DNA of 64,000 nt, from assembly GCA_937872225.1 (NCBI GenBank), contig CALMRZ010000052.1, positions 1 to 64,000 on the forward strand. Reading direction: 5' to 3'. The notes beneath the pieces are model-generated. The model worked only from the letters and a program-made list of their open reading frames with translations, had not been told where the DNA came from and ran no database searches. This document shows positions 53,604-62,520 of the stretch, in pieces. The translations under genes were made by a program, and so were the position numbers. Each line of letters starts with the position of its first letter. The stretch's first letter is position 1. The stretch is from an uncultured Spirochaetota bacterium. GTDB lineage: Bacteria; Spirochaetota; UBA4802; UBA5550.

Positions 53604-55571
53604 TTAGCTGATTTTGACCCTGGTGAGCCACCAGTTCGCGGCCCCGGTCAGGGGATCGATGTCATTCGCCATGATTTCCTTGGGATTCACGCCTTTCTTT
53701 CTGGCATACTTGGTGTACGCCCTGTGGCCGAATCCCAGGGGAATCGCTATCGCATCCGGCGCCACGGTGTCGGTGAGGTGGGCCCTGACGCTGCCGATCT
53801 CGCCCCGCGATGATTCAATATCAATCCGTTCGCCTTCGCTGACGCCGTTCTTGTCAGCAGTTTCACGGTTTATCTGCACCCAGAGCTTGCCCAGCGAGAA
53901 GGTTTTGTCGTCGATGGCCTTGAGCACATAGGGAAAAGCCATTCCGTCGCCGTCGCCCACGAAGGTAAGCTCCGTCGGGACCAGGGTGAGGGGGAACTTC
54001 TCCGTTGTCTTGAGGGTTTTTTCCAGGGCGGCGAGGGTGTCTTTGAGGACTTTGGCATTGTAATTCACCGCGCCGGCGCCGACGGCCCCGCCGTAAACCT
54101 TGACCAGGTCCACGTAGCTGTTCCATTTGAAGTTGTCCCTGGCGCCGTCGACCTTCTGGGCCAGTTTGATGATGGCGTCGCCCGCATGAATCGCTTTTTC
54201 ATACGCCTTCACCGGGGCCGCGCCGGCCGCGCTCTCGGACTCGAGGAAGCTCAGTGAAGGGAAAATGTAATCCGCGTACATTGCCGAATCGTTCAGGAGA
54301 GGCATGATGCCAACGACAAAGGCGCTCTCCATCTTGGCTGCCAGGTCCGCGCCGTATACGCTCTTGTAAACAGGATCAGAACCGTTTATAAAGAGCATTT
54401 CAAACTTGCCGTTCTTGATGAAATCGTCAAGACCGGCGTACTTTTTAGCGTCTTTCAGGACGGCCGCCGCGTCCGCCGAAAGGGCCGGCTCGCCCAGGCC
54501 CTGGCTCTTTTTCAGCTGGGCCCCGCGGCTGCCGACCATCGCGTTCAGCGCGTACACCGCCATAAGTTCCGCCGAGGAGGAGGAAACGCCCGCGCCTCCG
54601 CGGCCGCCGACCGCTATCGGGTTCCTGGCGCCGGCAAAGGCGTTTGCCACATCTTCGATCTGCTTTGCCTTGAGGCCGGTGAGGGTTGCGACCTTGTCCG
54701 GGGTATACTGGTCAACTATGGCCATCCAGTCGCCGCCGCCGGCCGCGCGTCCCTTCTTTTTAAGGCAGTTGGCTATGCCCATCGCCAGGATCAGTTCGGT
54801 GCCCGGCTTGATCGGGAGCCACTGGTCAGCCATGGATGCCGTCCGGGTGCAGACCGCGTCGGCCTGTACCAGCCTGGTTCCTTTCTGTTTCATGTCCACC
54901 AGGGCCTTGTTCATGGCGCAGGCCGCTCCCCAGCCTTCAAAGAGGCGGGCGCCGAAGCTCAACACATAGTCAGCATTGCTGAAATCGTAATCAACATAAC
55001 CTCCCAGCGCCGACGTCGAAAGAGCGGTCAGCGAAGGCTCGAAAAAGGCGTTGCCGCTGCCGGCTGACTTGATCAGACGGCCAAGGAGCGCGGCGGAAAG
55101 GTCGTCGTTCTTGCTGATGCCGGCTATGAGACCGCCCTTCTTCGCGCCGATCAGCTTGTTCATCTGTTTCGATACGGCCGTCAGGGCCTCTTCCCATGAG
55201 ACTTTTTCGAAGGCGGAGGGTTTCACCGTTCCCTTCTTGCCGGTGCGCTTCAGCGGCGCATCGATACGCTCGGAGTGGTAGAGCAGCTGGAGGGCGTTCT
55301 GGCTGAAGGGGCACCCGCTGTTGGATGACTCGATCTTCACCGCCCGGTCGCCGATCATGCGTATCGACATCTCGCATTTTTCACGGCAGGCCTCGCAGAT
55401 GGTCTTCAGATATGCCTCACTGCCGGAGGCCGGAACGAGCTGGTCCTGGGTCCATTCGACCAGCCACTGCAGGCCGAGGAAGGGGGCCCCGGAGAACACA
55501 TATCCTGTCAGGCCGCCGACGACTGCGCCGCCGCCCATCATCAAGAAATCTTTTCTTTCTATCTTTTTCAT
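53604..55571 (-). CDS. Molybdopterin-oxidoreductase-fold subunit (QrcB-like)
   Basis: A 655-residue periplasmic protein of the molybdopterin oxidoreductase superfamily. The N-terminus (ERKDFLMMGGGAVVGG) is Tat-like but has RK, not RR. The Fe-S motif is C59-x2-C62-x3-C66 with C87. The domain layout (about 100-500 NAD-like halves, 520-650 barrel with YTKYARKKG near the end) fits. It has no visible conserved Cys or Sec at the usual Mo ligand position, as in QrcB, which binds no molybdenum cofactor, so it may be structural and electron-relaying. The cytochrome gene precedes it by 42 nt. Confidence 0.8.
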   Translation of the reverse strand: MKKIERKDFLMMGGGAVVGGLTGYVFSGAPFLGLQWLVEWTQDQLVPASGSEAYLKTICEACREKCEMSIRMIGDRAVKIESSNSGCPFSQNALQLLYHSERIDAPLKRTGKKGTVKPSAFEKVSWEEALTAVSKQMNKLIGAKKGGLIAGISKNDDLSAALLGRLIKSAGSGNAFFEPSLTALSTSALGGYVDYDFSNADYVLSFGARLFEGWGAACAMNKALVDMKQKGTRLVQADAVCTRTASMADQWLPIKPGTELILAMGIANCLKKKGRAAGGGDWMAIVDQYTPDKVATLTGLKAKQIEDVANAFAGARNPIAVGGRGGAGVSSSSAELMAVYALNAMVGSRGAQLKKSQGLGEPALSADAAAVLKDAKKYAGLDDFIKNGKFEMLFINGSDPVYKSVYGADLAAKMESAFVVGIMPLLNDSAMYADYIFPSLSFLESESAAGAAPVKAYEKAIHAGDAIIKLAQKVDGARDNFKWNSYVDLVKVYGGAVGAGAVNYNAKVLKDTLAALEKTLKTTEKFPLTLVPTELTFVGDGDGMAFPYVLKAIDDKTFSLGKLWVQINRETADKNGVSEGERIDIESSRGEIGSVRAHLTDTVAPDAIAIPLGFGHRAYTKYARKKGVNPKEIMANDIDPLTGAANWWLTRVKIS

Positions 55572-55613
55572 GGATTATTTCTCTCCTCTGACAAGTTTCA
55601 TGTTACCGGGACA

Positions 55614-56189
55614 TCAGTCGTGGCAGACCGCGCAGGCGTTGCTGATCTGAAGCGCGGTATGGCAATCCATACATTGTCCCATGAGCATCTTTCCGCTCAG
55701 CATCTTCGTATTGGTGGTGCTCGCCTTGTCTCCATGACATGAACCGCAGCGCGCCCTCATCCTGCCGTCTTCGTATTTCGCCGTCATGACAACCTTGTGG
55801 CTGAAGTACACCAGGTCAGGCTGCTTGGCATAGGAGCCCCACGGCTTGTCCGTGCTCTTGTATTTGTTCAGCATCGGCTTTCTGAGGGCGGTTTCCGGGC
55901 CGGCGTTCTTGGTTGGACCGTTCGGATCGTGGCACGACGTGCATTCCGCGACGGTCGGGATGCCTTTGAACCTGCCATTGTCATTATACCCGTGACATGT
56001 CTCGCAGTCATCCTTCGACATGCCGTTTGCCGGCATATACTTGGTCAGGTGGGTCTGGTGGTTAAAGGGTACTGATTTCTCAGGATGGTTTGCCATTACA
56101 TAATTGCATCCCATCTGGGAAATTACATAAGCAAAATAGAAAACAACAATAAAGGGGATTCCAATAAGAAGTATTGTACGTTTCACCAA
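55614..56189 (-). CDS. Pentahaem cytochrome c with membrane anchor (QrcA-like)
   Basis: A 191-residue protein with one N-terminal hydrophobic helix (anchor, no lipobox) and five CXXCH motifs: CETCH, CTSCH, CGSCH, CMDCH and CAVCH. His residues for bis-His ligation are present (for example FNHQTHLTKY, YFSHK). QrcA of sulfate reducers has six haems, so this has one fewer motif. It would take electrons from periplasmic c-type cytochromes or hydrogenase/formate dehydrogenase partners. First gene of the operon. Confidence 0.85.
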   Translation of the reverse strand: MVKRTILLIGIPFIVVFYFAYVISQMGCNYVMANHPEKSVPFNHQTHLTKYMPANGMSKDDCETCHGYNDNGRFKGIPTVAECTSCHDPNGPTKNAGPETALRKPMLNKYKSTDKPWGSYAKQPDLVYFSHKVVMTAKYEDGRMRARCGSCHGDKASTTNTKMLSGKMLMGQCMDCHTALQISNACAVCHD

Positions 56190-56350
56190 GCTTCTCCTTT
56201 AATATATCTTTATTAAGGCAAATTTGGTATTGATTAAATAAAATGCGGCGGCGGCAATGCCATTATTTAACTGAATTATATATTTTTATTTGGTGGCTAT
56301 ATGTCAACAAAATATTAATAATTTCTTGTAGATTTAGGCTGACGGTAGCA
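56190..56350. promoter_or_regulatory. Likely promoter region of the Qrc-like operon
   Basis: AT-rich 160 bases upstream of the cytochrome start and downstream of the terminator hairpin. The operon promoter must lie here by position, but no clear -35/-10 pair is found on the minus strand. Confidence 0.3.
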
Positions 56351-56376
56351 AAAATCAAGTAACGGTGCTCCGTTAC
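56351..56376 (-). terminator. Terminator after the GGDEF-like gene
   Basis: gtaacgg (56359-56365) pairs with ccgttac (56370-56376); on the minus strand the stem is followed by ttgatttttgct. A second short GC stem lies just upstream (56380-56396). Confidence 0.55.
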
Positions 56377-56418
56377 GCACGCGGAACAGGCTCCGCGAAG
56401 GCGGTGAACACGATTCAT

Positions 56419-57972
56419 TCATGAGCCGGACGACGCGGCCACCTGTCCCATTGCCACCGCGGACGGATCCTCGCCCGGTCCGGCGGCATCTGTCGATGCA
56501 ACCCCGACCCGGGGTTCGATCCGCACAAAGGCATCGACGCCGGTCCTGATCCGGTATTTCGACAGAACATTCACGAGCTGCTTCTTGAGCACCCCGGCCT
56601 TCCGTGATGTCGCGTCCGGCATGATCACCGCAAGGAATTCGTCATGGCGGCATATATAGCCGTCATTCCCGACAATTTTGGCGATCACCGGCGACAGCAG
56701 TTTCATGGTTCCGCCTTTTTCGCTGTTCCCGACCTGAACCGCGTCGCGGAAAAGGCCTATGAACAGTACTGAAAAATCCCTGCCCCTGCCTTTCCATTCC
56801 CTCACGCACTCGCTGTATTTCAGTTTGTAATATAATTTGCTGTTAAGGCCGGTTTCAGGGTCGGTCATCATGTCGTTGACCATGATATGATCGTGGATAT
56901 TCTTCAAAACCCCGGCAATGGCGTTCCTGATTTCGCCCATCTCCCCACCCTGGAAGCCGCCCCGCCTTTCAAGGTTAAGCGTCCCGAGGAACGTGTTATG
57001 GTACACCAGGGGCATGATGATCTTCCGCCCCTCATCGAGCACCATGGTGGCGCCGTCGCGGAGCTCGCGACCCGCCTCGTTGGCGACATCGATGGTATCG
57101 AAGCTTGCCGAGTCGATCCTGAGAAAGGTTGCGCCGACGAGCTCCATCGTCTTGACCAGCCTGCCGCTTGAGTGAAAGACATAGAAGGATATCGCGTCTG
57201 TGCCGTAGGTCCTGTGGATGGCGGTGAAGAGTTCATGGATGTAACCGCCGAGGCCGTCGGATGCCACGTTGGCCGTTTCGGTTCCCGGGGCGCCGCCGCG
57301 CCGCGACGCCGCGCCGCCCTCGATGTCCAGGTCAATGGTGCGGGCGGCGCCGCCCGTTCCCGGGTCCATCTTCTTCGTGAGGGCAATATAGGCCGCCGCG
57401 GTGATGATTGTTACGAACAGCGTCAGGAGCGCCACTTCCAGCGCCGACCTGGTTATCACCGGGCCCGCGACTGCGTGGGGATAGACCACCAGGAGGCGGT
57501 ACGGGCCTATTTTATTGAGAAAGATGTAAAACTTGAGCTGCTCCGGCGCGCCCCCCGATTTCTCCTCGTAGTAGCGGACCGCATAGGGATTGGTTTTGGT
57601 GATGTTGAATTTTTCCTGGGTGAAGTCCTTCAATATCGCCTCGAAAAGCTCCGGGGAGCGGATATAACGGTCGTTTTTGCTGGACAGCCGCAGCGAAAGT
57701 GCGCCGTCCGTGACGGCCATGAGGGCGACCTGCGGGTATTTCCTGTGCGTAAACTTGAGAAAGGAGGAGAGGTCGTCAGGGGAAGGGACGCGGTTTTCGC
57801 CGGTCAGGCGCTTTTCCATCTCATGGTAGTCCCTGACGATATCGTTGGTTGAGACCACCAGGGAGCCGATCCGGTCCCTCTCGACAAAGCCGAACCGCAC
57901 CGTACAATAAATGAACAAGGTGACGACCAGAAAAACGGCCCCTGCCGCAATGACCTTGGCTTTCTTGGACAT
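56419..57972 (-). CDS. Membrane sensor with degenerate GGDEF domain
   Basis: A 517-residue protein: transmembrane helix at about 7-28, a periplasmic sensory segment to about 180, a second helix at about 182-205, a GAF-like central part (GYIHELFTAIHRTYGTDAISFYVF ...) and a C-terminal GGDEF-like domain from NDMMTDPETGLNSKLYYKLKYS. The catalytic GG(D/E)EF loop reads CRHDEF, so cyclic di-GMP synthesis is unlikely; it could bind a nucleotide or a partner. It begins 9 nt after the MORN lipoprotein gene and ends in a Gly/Ala-rich tail. Confidence 0.75.
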   Translation of the reverse strand: MSKKAKVIAAGAVFLVVTLFIYCTVRFGFVERDRIGSLVVSTNDIVRDYHEMEKRLTGENRVPSPDDLSSFLKFTHRKYPQVALMAVTDGALSLRLSSKNDRYIRSPELFEAILKDFTQEKFNITKTNPYAVRYYEEKSGGAPEQLKFYIFLNKIGPYRLLVVYPHAVAGPVITRSALEVALLTLFVTIITAAAYIALTKKMDPGTGGAARTIDLDIEGGAASRRGGAPGTETANVASDGLGGYIHELFTAIHRTYGTDAISFYVFHSSGRLVKTMELVGATFLRIDSASFDTIDVANEAGRELRDGATMVLDEGRKIIMPLVYHNTFLGTLNLERRGGFQGGEMGEIRNAIAGVLKNIHDHIMVNDMMTDPETGLNSKLYYKLKYSECVREWKGRGRDFSVLFIGLFRDAVQVGNSEKGGTMKLLSPVIAKIVGNDGYICRHDEFLAVIMPDATSRKAGVLKKQLVNVLSKYRIRTGVDAFVRIEPRVGVASTDAAGPGEDPSAVAMGQVAASSGS

Positions 57973-57981
57973 GACGGCTGT

Positions 57982-59946
57982 CTATTTTTTCTCTTCCGTC
58001 GACATGTCGTATTCCTCGTCCTCTTCCCACACGAAGGTCCCCTTTCCGCTCTTGTTTTTGTCCGGGCAGACCTTCATGATATATTTTTTCTCGTTGGGCC
58101 AGAATGCGTTCTTCTGGCTGTGGTAATAGCTGTCCAGGTCGCTGACGTATTTCATGCCGTCGTTCCAGATCTTGGTGCCCCGGCCGTCGCGCTCGCCGTT
58201 CTTGAACCGGCCGATGTAGCGGGAGCTGTCGATGTAGAACCAGACGCCCTTGCCGTGTATCTTTCCTTCCTTGAACTCGCCCACGTATTTGTCTCCGGAG
58301 GGAAGTATGAGGGAGCCCTGCCCGTTCTGCCTGTCGTTCTCGAACTGGCCGATGTACTTGGCGCCGAACCATTCCGACTTCTTTCCCCATATGTAGGTGC
58401 CGAAGCCGTGCTTCTGCCCGTTCTTCCAGTCGCCGGTATAGGAGTCGCCGTCGCCGACGGTCAGCTTTTTTTCCTTCATCATCACGCCGTAGCTCCAGTT
58501 CGCGTAATACTTGCCCACGATGTTGCCCTTCTCGTCGTAGACGAACAGCGAGCCGTCGCCGTGCATCTTGCCGTCGAAGAACTGGCCGATGTATTTCGAC
58601 TTAAGCCTGCCCTCTTTGTCGTAGAGGAGAAGCGTGCCGTCGCCGTTGGGCTTGCCGTCGATGACCTGGCCGAGATAATGCGACACCAGGACCCCGTTGT
58701 CGTCATAGATGAGTATCGAGGCCTCGCCGGTCTCCTTGTCGTTGAGGTACATTCCCAGGTACTTGCGGACTATCTTGCCCTTCTCGTTGTAGACAAATTC
58801 CGAGCCCTGGCCGTCGCGCATGCCGTTGCTGAATTCGCCCACGTATTTCTTTATGAGCCTGCCGTTCTCGTCATAGGTGTAGAGGGTGCCGTCGCCGTGC
58901 CTGAGGCCGTCCTTGAACTTGCCCTCGTACTTGCTCGTCATCACGCCCCTGTCGTTATAGGCAACGAGAACGCCGTCGCCCTCGGGCTTGCCGTTCCTGA
59001 AGGTGCCCGTATATTCCTCTATTATAGCGCCGTCCTTGTTGTACTTGACCAGTTTCCCTTCGCCGTCCGGTTTCCCGTTGCGGAAATTGCCGGTGTACTT
59101 GCCGGTCATCTTCCCGTTCTTGTCATAGGTGACGAGGGTACCCTCGCCCTCGGGCTTGCCGTCCTTCACCTTGCCGGTGTACTTGCTGATCACGTTCCCG
59201 TCCCTGTCGTAGGTAAGAATGGTGGCCTCGCCGTCGATGGTGCCGTTGAGATACTTGCCGGTGATCTTGCTCACCAGTCTCCCGTCCTTGTCGTAGGCAT
59301 AGACGTCGACCAGGCCGCTGGGCCTTCCCTCGTAGAAGGTGCCGACGATCTTGGAAACCATTTTTCCGTCCTTGTCGTAGGTAATGAGGGTCCCCTTGCC
59401 GTCGGGCTTGCCGTTTTCAAAACTGCCCGTATACTCGCTCCTGAGGACGCCCCGCTCGTCATAGGTCTTCAGGGTGCCTTCGCCGTGGGGCCTGTTGTTC
59501 CGGAAGGTGCCGGTATAGGTGCTGGCCACCTTGCCGTTTTCATGGTAGGTGACCAGGGTCCCCCGGTCGAAATCGCCGTTTTTATCAAGGGTGCCGGTAT
59601 ACTTGCTGATGAGCCTGCCCTTCGAGTCAAATTCAGAAACGACCACTTCCCCCACCGGCTCGCCGTTTACGAAGGCGCCTTCTATGGTCTTGACGACATT
59701 GCCGTTTTTATCCAGTATATAAAGGATACCCTTGCCGTGGGGCTTGCCCTTCTTTGTTTCGCCCACGTACCTGCCCCCCTTCCAGGGAATGCCTTTTTCG
59801 GTCCCGGCTTCCTTTTTCTCTATCCGGGACTCACGTTCTTCAACGGGCTTCCGTTCCTGTTCCGTGCGCAGCTGTTTTTTTGCGGTATCGCAGGCCATGG
59901 TAATGCCTATCAGGAAGGCAATGGCTATAATTGCAGTTCTTTTCAT
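57982..59946 (-). CDS. Giant MORN-like-repeat lipoprotein
   Basis: A 654-residue lipoprotein (lipobox IGITMAC, C19) made of fifteen tandem 28-residue MORN-like units (residues 61-480, consensus TGTFRNGKPDGEGTLVTYDK then GKMVSKY) followed by four classic 23-residue MORN repeats (about 500-610). MORN repeats bind lipids or scaffold proteins in eukaryotes and bacteria. The repeats are long-period and not identical, so they are old. It is the first gene of a pair with the GGDEF-like sensor, so it probably presents an outer-surface scaffold to that sensor. Confidence 0.85.
   Translation of the reverse strand: MKRTAIIAIAFLIGITMACDTAKKQLRTEQERKPVEERESRIEKKEAGTEKGIPWKGGRYVGETKKGKPHGKGILYILDKNGNVVKTIEGAFVNGEPVGEVVVSEFDSKGRLISKYTGTLDKNGDFDRGTLVTYHENGKVASTYTGTFRNNRPHGEGTLKTYDERGVLRSEYTGSFENGKPDGKGTLITYDKDGKMVSKIVGTFYEGRPSGLVDVYAYDKDGRLVSKITGKYLNGTIDGEATILTYDRDGNVISKYTGKVKDGKPEGEGTLVTYDKNGKMTGKYTGNFRNGKPDGEGKLVKYNKDGAIIEEYTGTFRNGKPEGDGVLVAYNDRGVMTSKYEGKFKDGLRHGDGTLYTYDENGRLIKKYVGEFSNGMRDGQGSEFVYNEKGKIVRKYLGMYLNDKETGEASILIYDDNGVLVSHYLGQVIDGKPNGDGTLLLYDKEGRLKSKYIGQFFDGKMHGDGSLFVYDEKGNIVGKYYANWSYGVMMKEKKLTVGDGDSYTGDWKNGQKHGFGTYIWGKKSEWFGAKYIGQFENDRQNGQGSLILPSGDKYVGEFKEGKIHGKGVWFYIDSSRYIGRFKNGERDGRGTKIWNDGMKYVSDLDSYYHSQKNAFWPNEKKYIMKVCPDKNKSGKGTFVWEEDEEYDMSTEEKK
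58507..59766 (-). repeat. Fifteen tandem 84-bp coding repeats
   Basis: Inside the lipoprotein gene, fifteen 84-bp units encode 28-residue repeats with shared positions (Gly at 2 and 11 or 13, NGKP-type turn, Tyr or Phe at 18, Gly at 22). The nucleotide sequences have diverged, so the array is not a recent expansion. Confidence 0.8.
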
Positions 59947-60312
59947 GGTTAACCCTCTTTATTTTAAGATAGCGGGGGCTGTATCACCCGATCCAGCCAT
60001 TCCCGGGGCGTTTTTCATTGAACCGGCCCGCGTGCACCTTAACCGGGCAGTCTTTAAAAAACCGCTCCCGGATACCCGATTATGCGATGCAGGGATGTTT
60101 GGGGAAGTGATACAACAATATCAATGGTAAGATGTACCGCGCCGCGGCGCTTATTGTCAAGATTTTTCAAATCCACGGTGCCTTTTTTTGCCTGGGTACC
60201 GCTAATTATTTAGCCATGAAATACGTCTATTCTATTCAAGAAAAGCGCCTTATTTACCGATATTTTATCCAAATATAAGGATTAGATCTAAATCTGATAT
60301 AATGGTGCTGCC
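59947..60312. other. Divergent intergenic region
   Basis: About 365 bases between the MORN gene start and the next plus-strand gene, GC-rich at the left and AT-rich at the right (TATAAT at 60298-60303 lies only 9 bases before the next ATG, too close for an ordinary leader). No gene is seen. Confidence 0.4.
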
Positions 60313-61227
60313 ATGAAATTAAAAAAACAACGGATATTCATAACCGGCCTGCTCGTCGTCATTGTCATATCATGCACGATAAGCCTCTTCTCGCGCCAGT
60401 TCGACTTCATTCCCATCGACATAAAGAAAATTTCCTCGTATGACAGTGACCGCGTGGTGTTCCAGCACGTCGAAAAATTTTTCGATGTCGCCAAGGACAA
60501 CTCCTACGAGACGCTGATGGTCATCAAGGACCGGAAGACATTCCTGCTGGTTGACGGCTATGACGATCCCAACGACGCGAAGGTGAGACGGTGGAAGGCC
60601 CAGATGCAGAACGAATACGGCGAAAACGAATACGACCTGGTGTGGACCAACAAGATCAACACCAAGCCCGATTACATAGAGATATGGGACCGCAAGGTGA
60701 TGGTCATGAAAAACGCCAATGAGGAATTCGTTTCATCCAATTTCGGCACCTTTTATAAATCGATCCGCGACAAGTTCATCAAGGAGCACGTGGACAAGTT
60801 CCACCAGATACTGAGGAACCGGCGCGAGGCCGACATATATGTTGACCGGAAAGCCCTTCCCCGGCCAATCTACATCGAGGACATGAACAAGTATGCCGAC
60901 AAGTACTACACCTTCGTCAAGGCGCGGGCCTTCGACGGCACCCAGTACAGCTGTGAAGATGCCGACGGCGACGGCGTCACGGAGACTTTCATGGTCTCGG
61001 CCAAGGACGGCTTCAACTGGGGATATAAATCCGGCCCGGACCTCATCTTCATCATCAAGAACACGGACAAGGACATTGAGACACTCATCGGCAAGCTGGC
61101 CAACGAGGTGGTCTTCGGCAGCGTCGAGGACGAAAAAGACATGATCGAGACTTTCCCCAAGGAGAAAGACATCAACGACATGATCAAGTGGGTCACGCCG
61201 AAGGACCCCAACGAAAAAATTAGATAG
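60313..61227 (+). CDS. Membrane-anchored hypothetical protein
   Basis: A 304-residue protein with one N-terminal hydrophobic helix (about 9-26), then a soluble domain with Asp-rich and Lys-rich stretches (DRVVFQHVEKFFDVAKDN, SCEDADGDGVTETFMVSAKDG, the last resembling a single Ca-binding-like loop DADGDG). No family is recognised. It is probably periplasmic-facing. A terminator follows. Confidence 0.65.
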   Translation: MKLKKQRIFITGLLVVIVISCTISLFSRQFDFIPIDIKKISSYDSDRVVFQHVEKFFDVAKDNSYETLMVIKDRKTFLLVDGYDDPNDAKVRRWKAQMQNEYGENEYDLVWTNKINTKPDYIEIWDRKVMVMKNANEEFVSSNFGTFYKSIRDKFIKEHVDKFHQILRNRREADIYVDRKALPRPIYIEDMNKYADKYYTFVKARAFDGTQYSCEDADGDGVTETFMVSAKDGFNWGYKSGPDLIFIIKNTDKDIETLIGKLANEVVFGSVEDEKDMIETFPKEKDINDMIKWVTPKDPNEKIR

Positions 61228-61269
61228 CCGCAGGCCGGCCCAGCCGGCACTTCATGTAAACCTCCAAGG

Positions 61270-61295
61270 GCCCCCTCAGCACCAGGGGGCTTTTT
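61270..61295 (+). terminator. Intrinsic terminator
   Basis: gccccct (61270-61276) pairs with agggggc (61284-61290), loop cagcacc, followed by five T. Confidence 0.85.
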
Positions 61296-61364
61296 ACGTC
61301 CATCGGCAGGCATAACTTCTTGACAGTTCACTTCGGCCGATGCCAGGATAGTTAATAAACAGGC

Positions 61365-61682
61365 ATGCGGAACAAACCCGAAAAATTCGAATGCACCCAG
61401 TGCGGCTCAACGGCATTCATAGACGAAGGAAACGCCCGCATGAGGTGCGCCTACTGCAACAGCCTCTACCGGATACCGGAGCAGGACACCGGCCCTTCCG
61501 GGCCCAAGGTCATCATAAAAAAGGGGGCTCATGTCATATTCGGGAAAAACTCCAACGTCACGATCCGGGGAGGGATGCTGATCGAGGACGGGGCCAACGT
61601 GTCCTTCCTCGGAAAACTGGAGTTGATTGAAAAGAGCGATGACGCTGCCATAGAAGATGCGAAAAGGAAATTACGCCGGTAA
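61365..61682 (+). CDS. Zinc-ribbon protein with short beta-repeat tail
   Basis: A 105-residue protein: a zinc ribbon (CTQCGSTAFIDEGNARMRCAYCNS) followed by hydrophobic strand repeats (VIIKKGAHVIFGKNSNVTIRGGMLIEDGANVSFLGKL), which look like a short beta-helix or polymer-forming segment similar to bactofilin-type repeats. No family is recognised. It may link a nucleic-acid- or protein-binding ribbon to a small scaffold. No strong ribosome binding site is seen before the ATG. Confidence 0.65.
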   Translation: MRNKPEKFECTQCGSTAFIDEGNARMRCAYCNSLYRIPEQDTGPSGPKVIIKKGAHVIFGKNSNVTIRGGMLIEDGANVSFLGKLELIEKSDDAAIEDAKRKLRR

Positions 61683-61728
61683 AAAACGGTCAATCCGCGG
61701 AGTTTGACCCGCACCTCCTGTTTAATCT

Positions 61729-61757
61729 TGACATCAGGGAATCCTTTCTTTAATTTT
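61729..61757 (+). promoter_or_regulatory. Sigma-70-like promoter of the SH3 lipoprotein gene
   Basis: TTGACA at 61729-61734 and TAATTT at 61752-61757 are separated by 17 bp, 34 bases before the ATG at 61792. Confidence 0.6.
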
Positions 61758-61791
61758 GCCGAAATCATCATCCCCACTGGGAGAACGAACC

Positions 61792-62490
61792 ATGAAAAAA
61801 AATGCCATATCCAGATATTCTGCCGTTATGATCGTGCTGTTCCTGGCGACGGCCTGCTCGAAACCGGGGAAATCCTCGCAGGAAGTCGATGTCCCGAGAA
61901 TTGAAAAAGGGTGCCTTTCGGGGCAGTGCGTGAAGGGGCAGTTCGCGACGGCCTACCAGCGCTTTGTCCTGGTCACCGGCAATGTCGTGAACCTCCGCAC
62001 CCGTCCCGAGGTCACGTCAAAAGTTATCACCCAACTGCCGGTGAGCAGGAAGGTGACCGTGCTGTACGTCAAGTCCGAGGAGACCGCCATCGGCGGCATA
62101 AAGGGGAAATGGGCCTTCGTGCGTGACACCGTCGACATATCGGTCCAGGGATGGGTCTTCGACCATTTCCTGGCCTTCGCCGATAGCTTTTCGCGGCCCG
62201 ACCGGTGGAAGATCCGGGAGATCCGCACGGTCCTGGGCGGACGCCTGATCGTGTATAAATGCACGCCGGACGGCACGTTCAGGGTTTCGCAGAACGAAAT
62301 GATGTTCAAGAGGGACGGCAATAAACTTCCGGAAAAGGCGACGGGGGAGATACTCCAGCACAAAAACCTCGTCTGGCTCAAGAAGGACAAGCCCGATGAT
62401 TACCCGGTTTTCTTCTATTTTACGGACGACGGCAAGCTTTCATTTCCCGATCAGTACAAGGACAAACGGGGAACCATCCTGGTGCGTTGA
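61792..62490 (+). CDS. SH3-domain lipoprotein
   Basis: A 232-residue lipoprotein (lipobox LATAC) with a bacterial SH3 domain (about 60-130: VTGNVVNLRTRPEVTSKVI ... KWAFVRDTVDISVQGWVFDHFLAF), usually a cell-wall or ligand binding module. The C-terminal part is of unknown fold. The ATG has GGGAG nine nt upstream. It may bind peptidoglycan at the envelope; no enzymatic domain is seen. Confidence 0.75.
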   Translation: MKKNAISRYSAVMIVLFLATACSKPGKSSQEVDVPRIEKGCLSGQCVKGQFATAYQRFVLVTGNVVNLRTRPEVTSKVITQLPVSRKVTVLYVKSEETAIGGIKGKWAFVRDTVDISVQGWVFDHFLAFADSFSRPDRWKIREIRTVLGGRLIVYKCTPDGTFRVSQNEMMFKRDGNKLPEKATGEILQHKNLVWLKKDKPDDYPVFFYFTDDGKLSFPDQYKDKRGTILVR

Positions 62491-62520
62491 CGCACTGGCG
62501 CACGGTTTCGATGGGCGCCT

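Noticed and set aside
60298-60303. TATAAT just before the 60313 gene as its promoter
   Set aside because: Only 9 bases from the ATG and without a -35; it would give an almost leaderless message, so it is unproven.
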